Below, one piece after another: positions 26,805-35,932 of a stretch of DNA of 64,000 bases. Below the pieces are notes generated by a model that did no database searches, was not told the DNA's origin, and saw only the letters and a list, made by a program, of their open reading frames with translations. Each line of letters begins with the position of its first letter. The first letter of the stretch is position 1. The stretch is from positions 744,001 to 808,000 of the forward strand of contig NZ_PYMI01000003.1 of NCBI RefSeq assembly GCF_003025595.1. Direction: 5' to 3'. Made by a program: the position numbers and the translations under genes. Source of the stretch: Photobacterium ganghwense. Its GTDB lineage: Bacteria > Pseudomonadota > Gammaproteobacteria > Enterobacterales > Vibrionaceae.

Positions 26805-27027
26805 AGTAATTTCCTGTATATAACGCTTAGCAAATCGAACAATTCCCTAAGCAACTGGAACGTCCATTTATGTGACAGTTCATGAATACGATTCTGAATT
26901 TATATTTTTTATTGCTTGCGAAATTGAAGCACTGTGCAACTTGGTGAAGTTACATTTATGAAACATAGAATCAGATGTTTCATCTTCAGACGGGACGCTA
27001 AGTTAGCATGAAATATCGAGATTTCAG

Positions 27028-27043
27028 CGTGATCTAAGTCACA
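27028..27043. promoter_or_regulatory. Candidate CRP-binding site
   Basis: CGTGATCTAAGTCACA closely matches the palindrome TGTGATCTAGATCACA. It lies 224 bases upstream of the leftward alanine/glycine symporter. The 26805-27430 region is otherwise AT-rich and without genes. Confidence 0.6.
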
Positions 27044-27430
27044 TTTTATGAACGGTTTTATGACACAAGTACAATATAAAACGTCGTTCAGTAATTTATT
27101 TTCTTTATATTCATAGAGTTAAAATTGTATAAATGGTTACTGAATGTGATCGTTTAAAACGTTGTTCATTATCAAATAATTTCGACTTTTACACCAATTT
27201 AACCTGACTTGTTAGGTTTTTTAACTTGTTTTGGGGCGGTGTTTGAGATGATTTCTTAACATATGAGAAGGTATTCAATAAGAAAGGGAACAATTAGTGA
27301 ATAATTCCAGGTTTAAAAATGATTTGGTATGCAGGACTTATTGTAGTGTGAGAATGGTGCTCATAAGGAAAAGATAAACCGCCAGAGTATGGCGGCTAGA
27401 TGGGTATTCAAAATGACGGTTTCTCAGGCG

Positions 27431-27619
27431 TTAATGCAGAAGCGGAGAAACGTAGTTCATTGTCACTTGGTATGAGGATGTCGTGTTGTTATCAAGGGAT
27501 GATGGGCTAATGGGGTCGGTATGGAATTCATGGCCACAGACACAGATGTATTCCCCTGATTCTGAAACCAGGAACTCCTCATCTTGACCGCATTGACTGC
27601 AAACGGGCAACTCTTGCAT
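27431..27619 (-). CDS. Small zinc-ribbon protein (PhnA-like N-terminal ribbon)
   Basis: 62 residues from ATG 27619, chosen because GGAG lies 6 bases upstream. LPVCSQCGQDEEFLVSESGE followed by ICVCGHEF gives CxxC-N15-CxC, the zinc-ribbon pattern of the PhnA/YjdM N-terminus (LPxCPxC...CPxCxHEW), but the PhnA C-terminal domain is missing. The tail is Ser/Thr/Asn-rich. Probably a zinc-binding cytoplasmic protein of unknown role. Confidence 0.65.
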   Translation of the reverse strand: MQELPVCSQCGQDEEFLVSESGEYICVCGHEFHTDPISPSSLDNNTTSSYQVTMNYVSPLLH

Positions 27620-27834
27620 TGCACTCTCCATTTATTGTTTTATTTGCCGTACGTCGTAACCGGCTTAGTTTCAACCAGTAGCATAAAGGCAGACAGGCTA
27701 ACAGGGTAACAATGAAGCTAGATTCTTAGAGTAAGGGCTAAATTTACCGAATTGGCGGGAAATTGTGTTTGATATTGATTGCAGTATGATATATGGATTA
27801 AATTTTCTCAGTAAATTAAGTCACTTATAGTAAA

Positions 27835-27858
27835 AAAGCCCGCAAAAATGCGGGCTTT
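27835..27858 (-). terminator. Terminator after malic enzyme
   Basis: Perfect stem AAAGCCCGC/GCGGGCTTT with an A-rich loop, followed on the minus strand by further T. It is 45 bases past the malic enzyme stop. Confidence 0.9.
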
Positions 27859-27902
27859 GGGAACAACGATTAAGTAATACCTGGCCGAATAATGGCTGGC
27901 GA

Positions 27903-29600
27903 TCAGAAAGAGGTACGCTTGTAGCGACGGTATTCTGATTTCCAGAAGTTGTCGTTAATCTTCTCTTTAATTCGCTCGTCGGTATTTTTCGGTGCTTTAC
28001 GCTGCTCGACAGCTTTCTTCGCAACAGCAAAGGCAATGTGGCGTGAAACATCCTGAATGTCTTCCAGTGGCGGCAGTAGCGGACCATTGCCGTTAATTGC
28101 CAATGGTGAGCACTCAGACAACGCACGGCTACTTTCCATCAGCATTTCATCCGTCACACGACGGGCGCCAACAGCCAGTACACCCAGACCGATACCCGGG
28201 AAGATGTAGCTGTTATTACACTGCGCGATAGGGTAGGTCTTACCGTTGAACACAACCGGTTCAAAAGGCGAACCTGTGGCTACCAGTGCTTTACCTTCAG
28301 TCCAGCGGATCAGGTCGGCAGGCGTTGCTTCTACGCGGCTGGTCGGGTTAGACAGTGGGAAGATAATTGGGCGCTCACAATGCTGATGCATTTCGCGGAT
28401 AACTTCTTCACTGAACAGACCAGGTACGCCTGATACACCGATCAGAATCGTCGGGTGGGCATTGCGCATCACATCCAGCAGAGAAATGTTCGTGTCTTCT
28501 GTTTCCCACTCGTTAATGCTGGCACGTGGCTGAACCAGTTTCTTCTGGAAGTTAACCAGATTTGGCATATCGTCCAGTAGCAGACCCCAGCGGTCGACCA
28601 TAAATACCTGGCTACGTGCTTGGGTATCGCTGATACCTTCAGAAACCATTTGCGCAATAATTGCTTCGGCAATACCGCAACCTGCTGAACCAGCACCAAG
28701 GAAAGCCACGCGTTGTTCAGACAGTTTGCTGCCTGCCGCTTTACAAGCAGCCAGCAGAGAGCCAACGGTCACAGCTGCGGTGCCCTGAATGTCATCGTTA
28801 AAGCAGCATACTTTGTCTTTGTAACGCTCAAGAAGTGGCATTGCGTTTTTCTGAGCGAAATCTTCGAACTGAATCAGAGCGTCAGGCCAACGGCGTTTTA
28901 CCGCCTGTACGAAATCGTCAACAAACGTATCGTACTCTTTATCGGAGATACGCGTATGACGCCAGCCCATGTACATTGGATCAGATAAACGTTGTGGGTT
29001 ATTGGTACCCACATCCAGCACTACCGGCAGGGTGTAAGCCGGGCTGATACCACCGCATGCGGTGTACAGAGACAGTTTACCGATTGGAATACCCATGCCA
29101 CCGATACCCTGATCGCCCAGACCCAGAATACGCTCACCGTCTGTCACAACAATCACTTTCACGTTATGACGAGAAGCGTTGTTCAGCATGTCTTCGATGC
29201 GGTCACGGTTAGGGTAAGAGATGAACAGACCGCGGCCACGACGGTAGATATTAGAAAAGTTTTCACAAGCCGCGCCAACTGTCGGGGTGTAGATGATTGG
29301 CATCATCTCAGTAATGTGGGTCTCAACCAAACGGTAGAACAGAGTTTCGTTCGTATCCTGGATATTGCGCAGATAGATGTGCTTATCCATGTCATTTTCG
29401 AACTTCAGATACTGCTGATAAGCACGCTCTGCCTGTTCTTCGATCGTTTCGATCGCTTCCGGAAGCAGACCTTCCAGGTTAAAGAACATACGTTCTTCAA
29501 CAGAGAATGCGCTTCCTTTATTAAGGAGGGGAGTTTCTAGTAACGCAGGGCCTGCGTAGGGGATGTAGAGAGGACGTTTATCGTTGTTCATGCAAAACAC
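27903..29600 (-). CDS. maeA: NAD-dependent malic enzyme (oxaloacetate-decarboxylating)
   Basis: 565 residues, the same length as E. coli MaeA and very similar throughout: [20 protein letters not shown] at the start, then [14 protein letters not shown] with the catalytic Tyr, [20 protein letters not shown], the catalytic Lys in [13 protein letters not shown], metal ligands in FEDFAQKNA and [10 protein letters not shown], and NAD-binding [13 protein letters not shown]. It converts malate to pyruvate, CO2 and NADH in the cytoplasm. GTG 29600 has AGGA 6 bases upstream; the more E. coli-like ATG three codons later has none at the right distance. It may work with the malate/citrate carrier at 8.5 kb. 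Confidence 0.97.
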   Translation of the reverse strand: MFCMNNDKRPLYIPYAGPALLETPLLNKGSAFSVEERMFFNLEGLLPEAIETIEEQAERAYQQYLKFENDMDKHIYLRNIQDTNETLFYRLVETHITEMMPIIYTPTVGAACENFSNIYRRGRGLFISYPNRDRIEDMLNNASRHNVKVIVVTDGERILGLGDQGIGGMGIPIGKLSLYTACGGISPAYTLPVVLDVGTNNPQRLSDPMYMGWRHTRISDKEYDTFVDDFVQAVKRRWPDALIQFEDFAQKNAMPLLERYKDKVCCFNDDIQGTAAVTVGSLLAACKAAGSKLSEQRVAFLGAGSAGCGIAEAIIAQMVSEGISDTQARSQVFMVDRWGLLLDDMPNLVNFQKKLVQPRASINEWETEDTNISLLDVMRNAHPTILIGVSGVPGLFSEEVIREMHQHCERPIIFPLSNPTSRVEATPADLIRWTEGKALVATGSPFEPVVFNGKTYPIAQCNNSYIFPGIGLGVLAVGARRVTDEMLMESSRALSECSPLAINGNGPLLPPLEDIQDVSRHIAFAVAKKAVEQRKAPKNTDERIKEKINDNFWKSEYRRYKRTSF

Positions 29601-30056
29601 TCTGTTTCCTAAGGTGAGAGAAAAATGAAAATGACTTTTTTCATTTAGGGCCTAATCGTAGATCTACCGTGCTGATTATTCAAAGGGAATGCGCACATTT
29701 TTCGCGAATTTGATCATGTTTTTATGCATCTTTTTACAGGATTTAACACGGTAAAATGAATAATGTTTCATCTTTGTTTGTTTTGTTCTGATTTTGTTTT
29801 ATATCTGTTTTGTTGTTGTTTTACAAAAATAATTATTCTGTGATCTTTGGGCGGGAAGTGGTGAAGGAAAAGGTCTGGTGTGAGATTAAACTCAATTGTG
29901 TGTGATTTATGTTCTTTTTGTTAAAATTTGGTAGATATGTTGTTTTTATTGTGTGTTTTGTATGTTTTGTTCACGTGTCTTTCATCGCAAGAACAGAAAA
30001 ACATGCCCTGACGAATCCAGGGCATTGAATTTATTGAAATAAAACAATATGGCGAA
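29601..30056. other. Intergenic region with terminator for menB
   Basis: AT-rich region upstream of the malic enzyme gene. Its right end carries a leftward terminator: stem ATGCCCTG (30003-30010)/CAGGGCAT (30018-30025), then TGTTTTT on the minus strand, for the menB-type gene. No gene supported in the remainder. Confidence 0.75.
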
Positions 30057-30953
30057 TTAATAATGCCAAGGGAAGCGGCTGAAGTCCTGATCGCGTTTTT
30101 CCAAAAAGGCGTCGCGGCCTTCCTGCGCTTCATCGGTCCCATATGCCAATCGTGTGGCTTCGCCGGCGAATAACTGCTGGCCAACTAAACCATCATCAGG
30201 CAGGTTGAAGCCGTATTTCAGCATGCGCATTGCTGTCGGTGACTTGCTGTTGATCTCTTTGGCCCAGCGCAGTGCTTCTTCTTCTAGCTCAAAGTGATCA
30301 ACCACTTTATTTACCATGCCCATTTCGTAAGCTTCCTGGGCGCTGTAGTTAAAGCCACAGAAGAAAATCTCTCGGGCACGTTTCTGGCCAATCATTTTTG
30401 CCAGGTAAGCAGAGCCGTAGCCGGAGTCAAAAGAGGCAACGTCTGGATCAGTCTGTTTGAAAATGGCATGTTCTTTCGAAGCCAGTGTCAAATCACACAC
30501 CACATGCAGACTATGGCCCCCACCCACGGCCCAGCCGGGCACGACAGCAATCACTACTTTAGGCATGAAGCGAATCATGCGCTGCACCTCAAGAATGTGC
30601 AGCCGTCCCATGCGGGCGACATCTGCCTTACCGGCTTCTTCACCTTCATATTTGTAGCCGTCTTTGCCACGAATACGCTGATCGCCACCCGACGAGAATG
30701 ACCACTGACCTTTGTGTGACGGACCGTTACCGGTCAGCAATACGCAGCCAACATCAGACCATTGACGGGCGTGATCCAGTGCGGTGAACAGCTCATCGAC
30801 TGTTTTCGGACGAAATGCATTCAGGCAGTCTGGACGGTTGATGGCGATGCGGACTGTGCCCTGGTTTTTGGCACGGTGATAAGTGATGTCTTCAAACTCA
30901 AAACCTGGGACTTCATCCCACAGTTCAGGGTTAAAAATTTCTTTGCGGGTCAT
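30057..30953 (-). CDS. menB: 1,4-dihydroxy-2-naphthoyl-CoA synthase, type II (Asp-class) MenB
   Basis: 298 residues from ATG 30953, with AGAGG 8 bases upstream; a longer frame to 31028 lacks support. Crotonase fold with SSGGDQRIRGKDGY, VVPGWAVGGGHSLHVVCDL and SFDSGYGSAYLAKMIGQKRA. It carries FKQTDPDVASFD where enterobacterial MenB has QTGPKVGSFD. That Gly-to-Asp change defines the bicarbonate-independent type II enzymes known from Mycobacterium. The whole C-terminus (MLKYGFNLPDDGLVGQQLFA, then GEATRLAY) also matches that class as I recall it. MenB closes the naphthoquinone ring in menaquinone synthesis. No other men gene is near, so it is a stand-alone copy, perhaps acquired or with a modified role. 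Confidence 0.88.
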   Translation of the reverse strand: MTRKEIFNPELWDEVPGFEFEDITYHRAKNQGTVRIAINRPDCLNAFRPKTVDELFTALDHARQWSDVGCVLLTGNGPSHKGQWSFSSGGDQRIRGKDGYKYEGEEAGKADVARMGRLHILEVQRMIRFMPKVVIAVVPGWAVGGGHSLHVVCDLTLASKEHAIFKQTDPDVASFDSGYGSAYLAKMIGQKRAREIFFCGFNYSAQEAYEMGMVNKVVDHFELEEEALRWAKEINSKSPTAMRMLKYGFNLPDDGLVGQQLFAGEATRLAYGTDEAQEGRDAFLEKRDQDFSRFPWHY

Positions 30954-31063
30954 GTGACGAGCCTCTTTGGTTAGATGTTTTAAGGCTAGGGAGTCAGGAA
31001 TAAAAGTCAATGGGTTATGATCAATCACAACAGCAAAAGTAGGGGATTTTCATCTGAATGGAC

Positions 31064-31098
31064 AAAAAAAAGCCCCCGACAGTGCCAACTGCCAGGGG
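31064..31098 (-). terminator. Terminator after the CurA-like reductase
   Basis: Imperfect stem CCCC..CAGT (31074-31083)/ACTG..GGGG (31088-31098), followed on the minus strand by eight T. It lies about 70 bases past the reductase stop. Confidence 0.75.
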
Positions 31099-31166
31099 AA
31101 CATGGTTACTACCAGATAAAAAGAAGAAGCGAGATTTCAAATATCATGTAAAAAGCAGGCGGTTAA

Positions 31167-32165
31167 TTAGATCTTAACCAGCATCTTGCCTTTATTCTTG
31201 CCTTCAAACAGACCAATGAAAGCATCAACCGCCTGATCCAGACCGTGGTAGACCGTTTCTTCCGAAGTGACTTTGCCTTCTTTCAGCCACTGGCCCATCT
31301 GCTCGACGAACTCACCGTACTGATCCCAGTAATCCATCACAATGTAACCTTGCAAAGTCAGTTTTTTGGTATTGATCAGTAGCAGATTGCTTGGTCCTGG
31401 TTGAGGTGTTTCAGCATTGTAGTCAGCAATCATGCCACACACAGGAATGCGGCCGTAAGGGTTCATCACATTCAATGCCGCTTCGAGATGTGCGCCGCCA
31501 ACATTTTCGAAGTACACATCAATGCCTTCAGGCGCTGCGTCACGCAGAGCTTGAGTCAGATCATCAACCTTTTTGTAGTTGATGACGGCATCAACGCCCA
31601 TGGCTTTGACCATGTCCGCTTTTTCATCAGACCCGACAGAACCGATGACTTTACAGCCATGCAGTTTCGCAATCTGGCATACCACACTGCCTACAGCGCC
31701 GGATGCAGCGGAAACGAACACGGTGTCTGTTGGTTTAAGCTGGGCAACTTTAAACAGACCGACCCAGCCGGTAAGACCCGGCATGCCAATCACACCCAGA
31801 AAATGTTGATCAGGCAGGCCAACCGCTGGCAGCAGAGTCAGATCACTGCCATCACTGATGAATGTTGTACGCCAGCCACTGATGTTGCTGACTTTTGCAC
31901 CGACTGGGAATTGCGCATTCATCGATTCAATGACTTCACCAATGGCACCGCCTTCCAGCACTTCGTCAATCTGGAATGGGGGGATATAGGAATCTGAAAC
32001 GATCATGCGGCCCCGCATATAAGGGTCAACGGACATCCAGGTATTTTTAACCAGTACTTCACCTTCCTGCAGAGCAGGCAATGTGACGTCTACCGTTTTA
32101 AAGTTCGCTTGCGAAGGCATGCCTGTCGGGCGTGAAGCAAGATGGATTTGTTGGCTGTTCATCAT
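31167..32165 (-). CDS. NADP-dependent oxidoreductase, CurA-like (MDR family)
   Basis: 332 residues from ATG 32165 (an ATG codon directly follows), with GAGAGAAAGA upstream; a 27-codon upstream extension is rejected. N-terminal ADH_N_2-type domain (QIHLASRPTGMPSQANF, WMSVDPYMRGRM) and a Rossmann domain with VSAASGAVGSVVCQIAKLHG (about 155-175), the zinc-free medium-chain reductase type that reduces enones, curcumin or leukotriene-like double bonds with NADPH. The IAKLHGCKVIGSVGSDEK region binds the cofactor. It diverges from an OhrR/MarR-type regulator across a region full of palindromes, so it may be repressed by it and induced by reactive carbonyls or peroxides (inference). Confidence 0.9.
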   Translation of the reverse strand: MMNSQQIHLASRPTGMPSQANFKTVDVTLPALQEGEVLVKNTWMSVDPYMRGRMIVSDSYIPPFQIDEVLEGGAIGEVIESMNAQFPVGAKVSNISGWRTTFISDGSDLTLLPAVGLPDQHFLGVIGMPGLTGWVGLFKVAQLKPTDTVFVSAASGAVGSVVCQIAKLHGCKVIGSVGSDEKADMVKAMGVDAVINYKKVDDLTQALRDAAPEGIDVYFENVGGAHLEAALNVMNPYGRIPVCGMIADYNAETPQPGPSNLLLINTKKLTLQGYIVMDYWDQYGEFVEQMGQWLKEGKVTSEETVYHGLDQAVDAFIGLFEGKNKGKMLVKI

Positions 32166-32301
32166 GTTCTTTCTCTCTTTGTTTCCTTGCCCTGTATTGG
32201 CTGCGCGTGTTGCGACATCAGGACACAGGGATATTGAAGGCACAATTTTTCAGATTCGATATGTATCAGACTTCATTTCTTGGTTTTCAAATAAGTCACC
32301 C

Positions 32302-32403
32302 GCAAATAATTTGCGCACAAATCATTTGTGGATAACTTACCCGGGTAGGAAAGAGAGTGCAAGATATTTTGCTCAAAAATAATTTGCTCGCAAACTATTT
32401 TGC
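32302..32403. promoter_or_regulatory. Cluster of palindromic operator-like sites
   Basis: Four or five related palindromes of core CAAAT-ATTTG within 102 bases: GCAAATAATTTGC (32302-32314, perfect), CACAAATCATTTGTG (32316-32330, perfect), GCAAGATATTTTGC (32359-32372, one mismatch pair), a weaker AAATAATTT site (32377-32385), and GCAAACTATTTTGC (32390-32403, one mismatch pair). They lie between the divergent reductase and OhrR/MarR-like genes. MarR/OhrR proteins bind such AT-rich dyads, so self- and cross-regulation is likely. Confidence 0.65.
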
Positions 32404-32529
32404 CGAGGTGAAATTTGCTAACATCGTGACCTTGCTTAAGAAACATTGCATTAATCAACAATGCTTTTGTAAAAACAGCTTTTACAGACCCAGTTAATAT
32501 CGGCTGGGCGTTCAAAAACGGATGAATAC

Positions 32530-32958
32530 ATGGCCCAGAAATTATCTGATAGTGTGTGTTTTGCGCTGTATACCGCGACGAACTCTCTGGTGAGAGCGTT
32601 TCGTCCCATTCTGGATGAGTATGATCTGACGTACCCACAGTACATTGTGATGCATTCGCTCTGGTGCCAGAATGACGTAAGTTTGAAAGAGCTGTCCAAT
32701 GATACGCATCTGGATTCGGGCACTCTGACTCCAATTGTTAAGCGTCTGGAATCAAAGGGGTTGCTGACCCGGCGGGTTTCTGAGCTGGATGAGCGAAAAA
32801 AAGTGATTTCCTTAACGGCAAAAGGCAGTCAACTGCAAGATGAGGCGAACGAACTCACGGCTCAACTCGAGTCACGTTCCAGTATGACGGCAGAGAGCAT
32901 TGAAGCACTCCGTCTGCTGTGCCTTGAGCTGGATGAAAACCTGCGCAAAAGCGATTAA
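32530..32958 (+). CDS. MarR-family regulator, OhrR type
   Basis: 142 residues. The start DSVCFALYTATNSLVRAFRP and LDEYDLTYPQYIVMHSLW match OhrR, where the first Cys (here Cys10) is the peroxide-sensing thiol and the Tyr pair of the TYPQY segment contacts it. Winged helix: LKELSNDTHLDSGTLTPIVKRLE then the wing LTRRVSELDERKKVISLT. A second cysteine near the end (Cys131) would suit the two-Cys mode seen in Xanthomonas OhrR. It would repress target genes until oxidised by organic peroxide. No ohr gene is adjacent; the divergent neighbour is a CurA-like reductase. Confidence 0.85.
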   Translation: MAQKLSDSVCFALYTATNSLVRAFRPILDEYDLTYPQYIVMHSLWCQNDVSLKELSNDTHLDSGTLTPIVKRLESKGLLTRRVSELDERKKVISLTAKGSQLQDEANELTAQLESRSSMTAESIEALRLLCLELDENLRKSD

Positions 32959-32983
32959 CCCTGATTTAACCGGCGTTTACTTC

Positions 32984-35362
32984 ATGTTTGTTTCACTTCC
33001 TATTGATGATATCCAATCTGAATTTCTAGCCCGGGTTGAACAACAACACTTGGTTGTCGTCGCTGAAACCGGCTCGGGGAAATCAACCCGTCTGCCGGTA
33101 TGGGCGGCACGGCGTGGTAAGGTGCTGGTTGTTGAGCCGCGGCGGGTTGCCTGTCGGTCTCTGGCTGAATTTGTTGCCGGTGAGCGACAAGAGCCGATTG
33201 GTCAGTCGGTGGGGTACGCGATTCGGTTTGAGAACCGTTTCAATGAGGCATCAGACATTGTTTTTGTGACTCCCGGTGTCGCCTTGCGCTGGCTCAGTGA
33301 AAATCAACTGGCGCAGTTTGCAACGATCATTATTGATGAGTTCCATGAACGACGCTGGGATACCGATCTTTTGCTGGCGATGCTGAAAGTGCAGAACCGT
33401 CACCGGCTTGTGGTGACTTCTGCAACGCTGGACAGTGAGCGTCTGACTGCCTATCTCGGTGGGATTTGCCTACGAGCGGAAGGCCGTCAGTTCCAGGTGA
33501 CAGTGAATCATTTGGCTGATGATGCGCGTAATATGCCTGATATCCGCCATCTGGAAACGAAAATTCAGCAAACGGTACTGGCACATTACCGCCAGCACCA
33601 GGATATTCTGGTTTTTCTGCCGGGGCGAAAAGAAATTGCCCAATGTCAGTCTGCGTTACGACAGGCACTGGCAGCAGAGCTGGACTGCGGAGAAATAGAT
33701 GTCATTCCTCTTCATGCGTCGGTTTCAGATGATGAGCGGCACAGGGCGCTGACCATTAGCCACAAACAGCGGGTTATTCTGGCGACCAATGTGGCTGAAA
33801 CCTCGTTGACCATTCCCGGGGTCACCCTGATCATCGACAGCGGGCTGGAACGCCGGACGCATCAGCGAAATGGTCGTACCGTGCTGGGTTTGCATGCCAT
33901 TTCCAAAGCCAGTGCGGAGCAGCGTAAAGGCCGGGCAGGGCGAGTGGCAGACGGAACGTGCCTGCGTTTGTACGGCAAAGCGGCACCGCTGGAAGCCATA
34001 ACACCACCGGAATTGCACCGAGAAGAATTGGTGGAGCCGATGCTGGCGGCAGCCTGTAGCGGGTATGTGCTTGATAAGTTGCCGTTTGTTGATCCGGTGC
34101 CGGAAAAACCGATGCTACTGGCCCGGGAAAAGCTATTGCAAATGCAGGCCATCAATACGCAGGGGCTGGCAACCGACTACGGAAAAATTCTCTACCCGTT
34201 ACCCATCGACACGCTTTTTGCCCATTTGATCAGCGCGATGCCGGATAAAGCCAGCCGGGAAGCGATGGTGGATGTGGCCGCCGCTCTGAGTGTGTATCAG
34301 AAAGTGTGGCAAATGCCCAATAGCGAAGAAAAGCGAGAGAAACTGTCGCAATGGGAACCGCAGCATTGCGACGCGATGGCGCTGATTAAGCTGCTTCGTC
34401 AGGATGTCCCGGACTGGTTGAATATTGATTCTGACGTGCTGACAGAAGCACGTCTGCTGTCGCAGCAGATTCGCGATGCACTGGCTCTGCCAGACCTTGA
34501 CGTGGCCACCTCGGTAAAGCGTGAAGGGTGGCTGAAAGCGGTGATGAGCACTGCTCCGGAACTGGTGTTTATTCGCAGGGAGAAAAGGCGACAGGCTCTG
34601 GGGAACGGGTACGCGGAAGTGAATATCGGCAGGGATAGCCGATTCGCCGAAACAGCAGAAGCGGCGATTGTTTTTGATCAGTTTGCGTTGCCCGGTAAAG
34701 GTGTGAAGCAAAATCTGGTGTTGGCAACCTGTATGGCACCGGTTCCTTTATCCTGGCTGAATGAGCTCGGTTTTGGTGAATCGGCCTTTGGCCGGACGCA
34801 AGTGACCGACGATGGTTGTCTGGTTGAGCATCAACGCATTTATGCCGGCCGCGTTATCGACTCCTGCTGGCAGGCACCACAAGGTGTCTCTGCACGCGGC
34901 GCACTGCTAGATATGGTGCTGAACGGTACGCTTCTCGACGGGCTGGCGGAAAAGCTGCAAGCCGATATCCATCAGTGGAACCTGTATCTGGCTTTGGGGC
35001 GTTATCAAAGTGAAACCTGTCAGCGGGACAACGCCCCGGTTGAGATCCGTACGTGGTTAAATGAACAGTTGGAAGCGCTTGGGGTAGAATCGGCTGATGA
35101 TCTGGATTTATTTTCCGGCGATGACTTTCATTTTGAGGGGATTCCGGCATGGGAGCGGGAGGATTTTGACAGCGAATTTCCGCAGTTTGTTAACCTGACC
35201 GATCTGAAAATGCATGTTGAATACCATCTGGCTAAAAAGCAGGTGGTGGCGGTTTACCAGTCCGGAAACCGCAAAGCCGATCCGAAACGCTGGGAGCTAC
35301 CTCGCTGGCAAGGATGGAAAGTTCGCTATCGCAAAGCGAGCAGACTTATCGACATTAAATAA
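32984..35362 (+). CDS. hrpB: DExH-box ATP-dependent helicase, HrpB-like
   Basis: 792 residues from ATG 32984 (MFVSLPIDDIQSEF), where homology to the helicase begins; an upstream frame overlaps the regulator gene. Motifs: I ETGSGKST, Ia VVEPRRVA, II DEFH in IIIDEFHERRWDTDL, III SATLDS, IV LVFLPGRKEIAQ, V ATNVAETSLTIPG, VI QRKGRAGRVADG. Order and length fit HrpB, with helicase-associated and HrpB C-terminal domains, although several segments are shorter than in E. coli, so it may be an HrpB-like subfamily. The DEFH box, not DEAH, is also seen in HrpB. RNA or RNP remodelling presumed. It follows the regulator gene by 26 bases and may share its transcript. Confidence 0.85.
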   Translation: MFVSLPIDDIQSEFLARVEQQHLVVVAETGSGKSTRLPVWAARRGKVLVVEPRRVACRSLAEFVAGERQEPIGQSVGYAIRFENRFNEASDIVFVTPGVALRWLSENQLAQFATIIIDEFHERRWDTDLLLAMLKVQNRHRLVVTSATLDSERLTAYLGGICLRAEGRQFQVTVNHLADDARNMPDIRHLETKIQQTVLAHYRQHQDILVFLPGRKEIAQCQSALRQALAAELDCGEIDVIPLHASVSDDERHRALTISHKQRVILATNVAETSLTIPGVTLIIDSGLERRTHQRNGRTVLGLHAISKASAEQRKGRAGRVADGTCLRLYGKAAPLEAITPPELHREELVEPMLAAACSGYVLDKLPFVDPVPEKPMLLAREKLLQMQAINTQGLATDYGKILYPLPIDTLFAHLISAMPDKASREAMVDVAAALSVYQKVWQMPNSEEKREKLSQWEPQHCDAMALIKLLRQDVPDWLNIDSDVLTEARLLSQQIRDALALPDLDVATSVKREGWLKAVMSTAPELVFIRREKRRQALGNGYAEVNIGRDSRFAETAEAAIVFDQFALPGKGVKQNLVLATCMAPVPLSWLNELGFGESAFGRTQVTDDGCLVEHQRIYAGRVIDSCWQAPQGVSARGALLDMVLNGTLLDGLAEKLQADIHQWNLYLALGRYQSETCQRDNAPVEIRTWLNEQLEALGVESADDLDLFSGDDFHFEGIPAWEREDFDSEFPQFVNLTDLKMHVEYHLAKKQVVAVYQSGNRKADPKRWELPRWQGWKVRYRKASRLIDIK

Positions 35363-35385
35363 CCCAATGAACTGACTGAAAAGAT

Positions 35386-35425
35386 AAAGCGCGGTGACTG
35401 GTCGTATATCCAGTCATCGCGCTTT
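35386..35425 (+). terminator. Terminator after the HrpB-like gene
   Basis: 16-bp stem (35386-35401 with 35410-35425, one G-T pair), AAAGCGCGGTGACTGG against CCAGTCATCGCGCTTT, 8-base loop, then a T-rich run. It separates two convergent genes. Confidence 0.85.
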
Positions 35426-35431
35426 ACTGTT

Positions 35432-35480
35432 TTAGCTGTTAGCTGTTAGCTGTTAGCTGTTAGCTGTTAGCTGCTAGCTG
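35432..35480. repeat. 7-bp tandem repeat TTAGCTG, seven copies
   Basis: Six exact copies and one CTAGCTG copy in a row. The array overlaps the stop codon (35474-35476) and lies against the 3' end of the TerB-like gene, so a change in copy number within the coding part would alter its C-terminus. Confidence 0.9.
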
Positions 35481-35932
35481 TCAGTCGCTTCCTGCGCCGA
35501 TAACTTGGCACGAATAAACGCTGAGTGATCAAGGTAAATCAGTTCTGCGACCTGACGAATGACGGCCTCTTCAATCGGGTCAGCTGTACCGTCGGCATAG
35601 GCGACCTGCCACATGGCTTCAATGAGGTCGTAGCGTTGTTCCTGAGAAAGTGACCGCAGGTTCGTAGTGAACTCAAACAGCGACACAGACAGATCGCTCT
35701 GCTTTTGTGCTTTTTCTAACAGTGCCCGCGCATTATCCTCACTGATATCCAGTAAATTCACCAGCAAATGCTCTTTTGCCCGGGCTTCTCGGTGATCTTC
35801 GACGTGATCAGCACTGGCGACTTCGCACAGCAAACTGGCGATAGCCAAATGCAGAGAGGGGGTGTCAGAAACGCCGCTGGCGTCGCCGTCATTCATGACC
35901 TGCTGAAACAGGGTACGCAACTTGTGTAACAT
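35474..35932 (-). CDS. TerB-like family protein
   Basis: 152 residues from ATG 35932 (MLHKLRTLFQQV), with AGAGG 5 bases upstream; the longer frame to 35998 lacks a ribosome site. All-helical TerB fold: HLAIASLLCEVASADHVEDH (usual LxxAxLLxEVAxADG), LFEFTTNLRSLSQEQRYDLI and MWQVAYADGTADPIEEAVI, with the acidic ADG/DxxE motifs that may bind a metal. Family members occur widely outside tellurite resistance, and nothing nearby suggests tellurite; the role is unknown. The 3' end is built from a 7-base tandem repeat. Confidence 0.85.
   Translation of the reverse strand: MLHKLRTLFQQVMNDGDASGVSDTPSLHLAIASLLCEVASADHVEDHREARAKEHLLVNLLDISEDNARALLEKAQKQSDLSVSLFEFTTNLRSLSQEQRYDLIEAMWQVAYADGTADPIEEAVIRQVAELIYLDHSAFIRAKLSAQEATDS

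Noticed and set aside
35474..35932. Tellurite resistance gene from the TerB-like call
   Set aside because: The TerB fold occurs in many unrelated contexts and no other ter gene is present.
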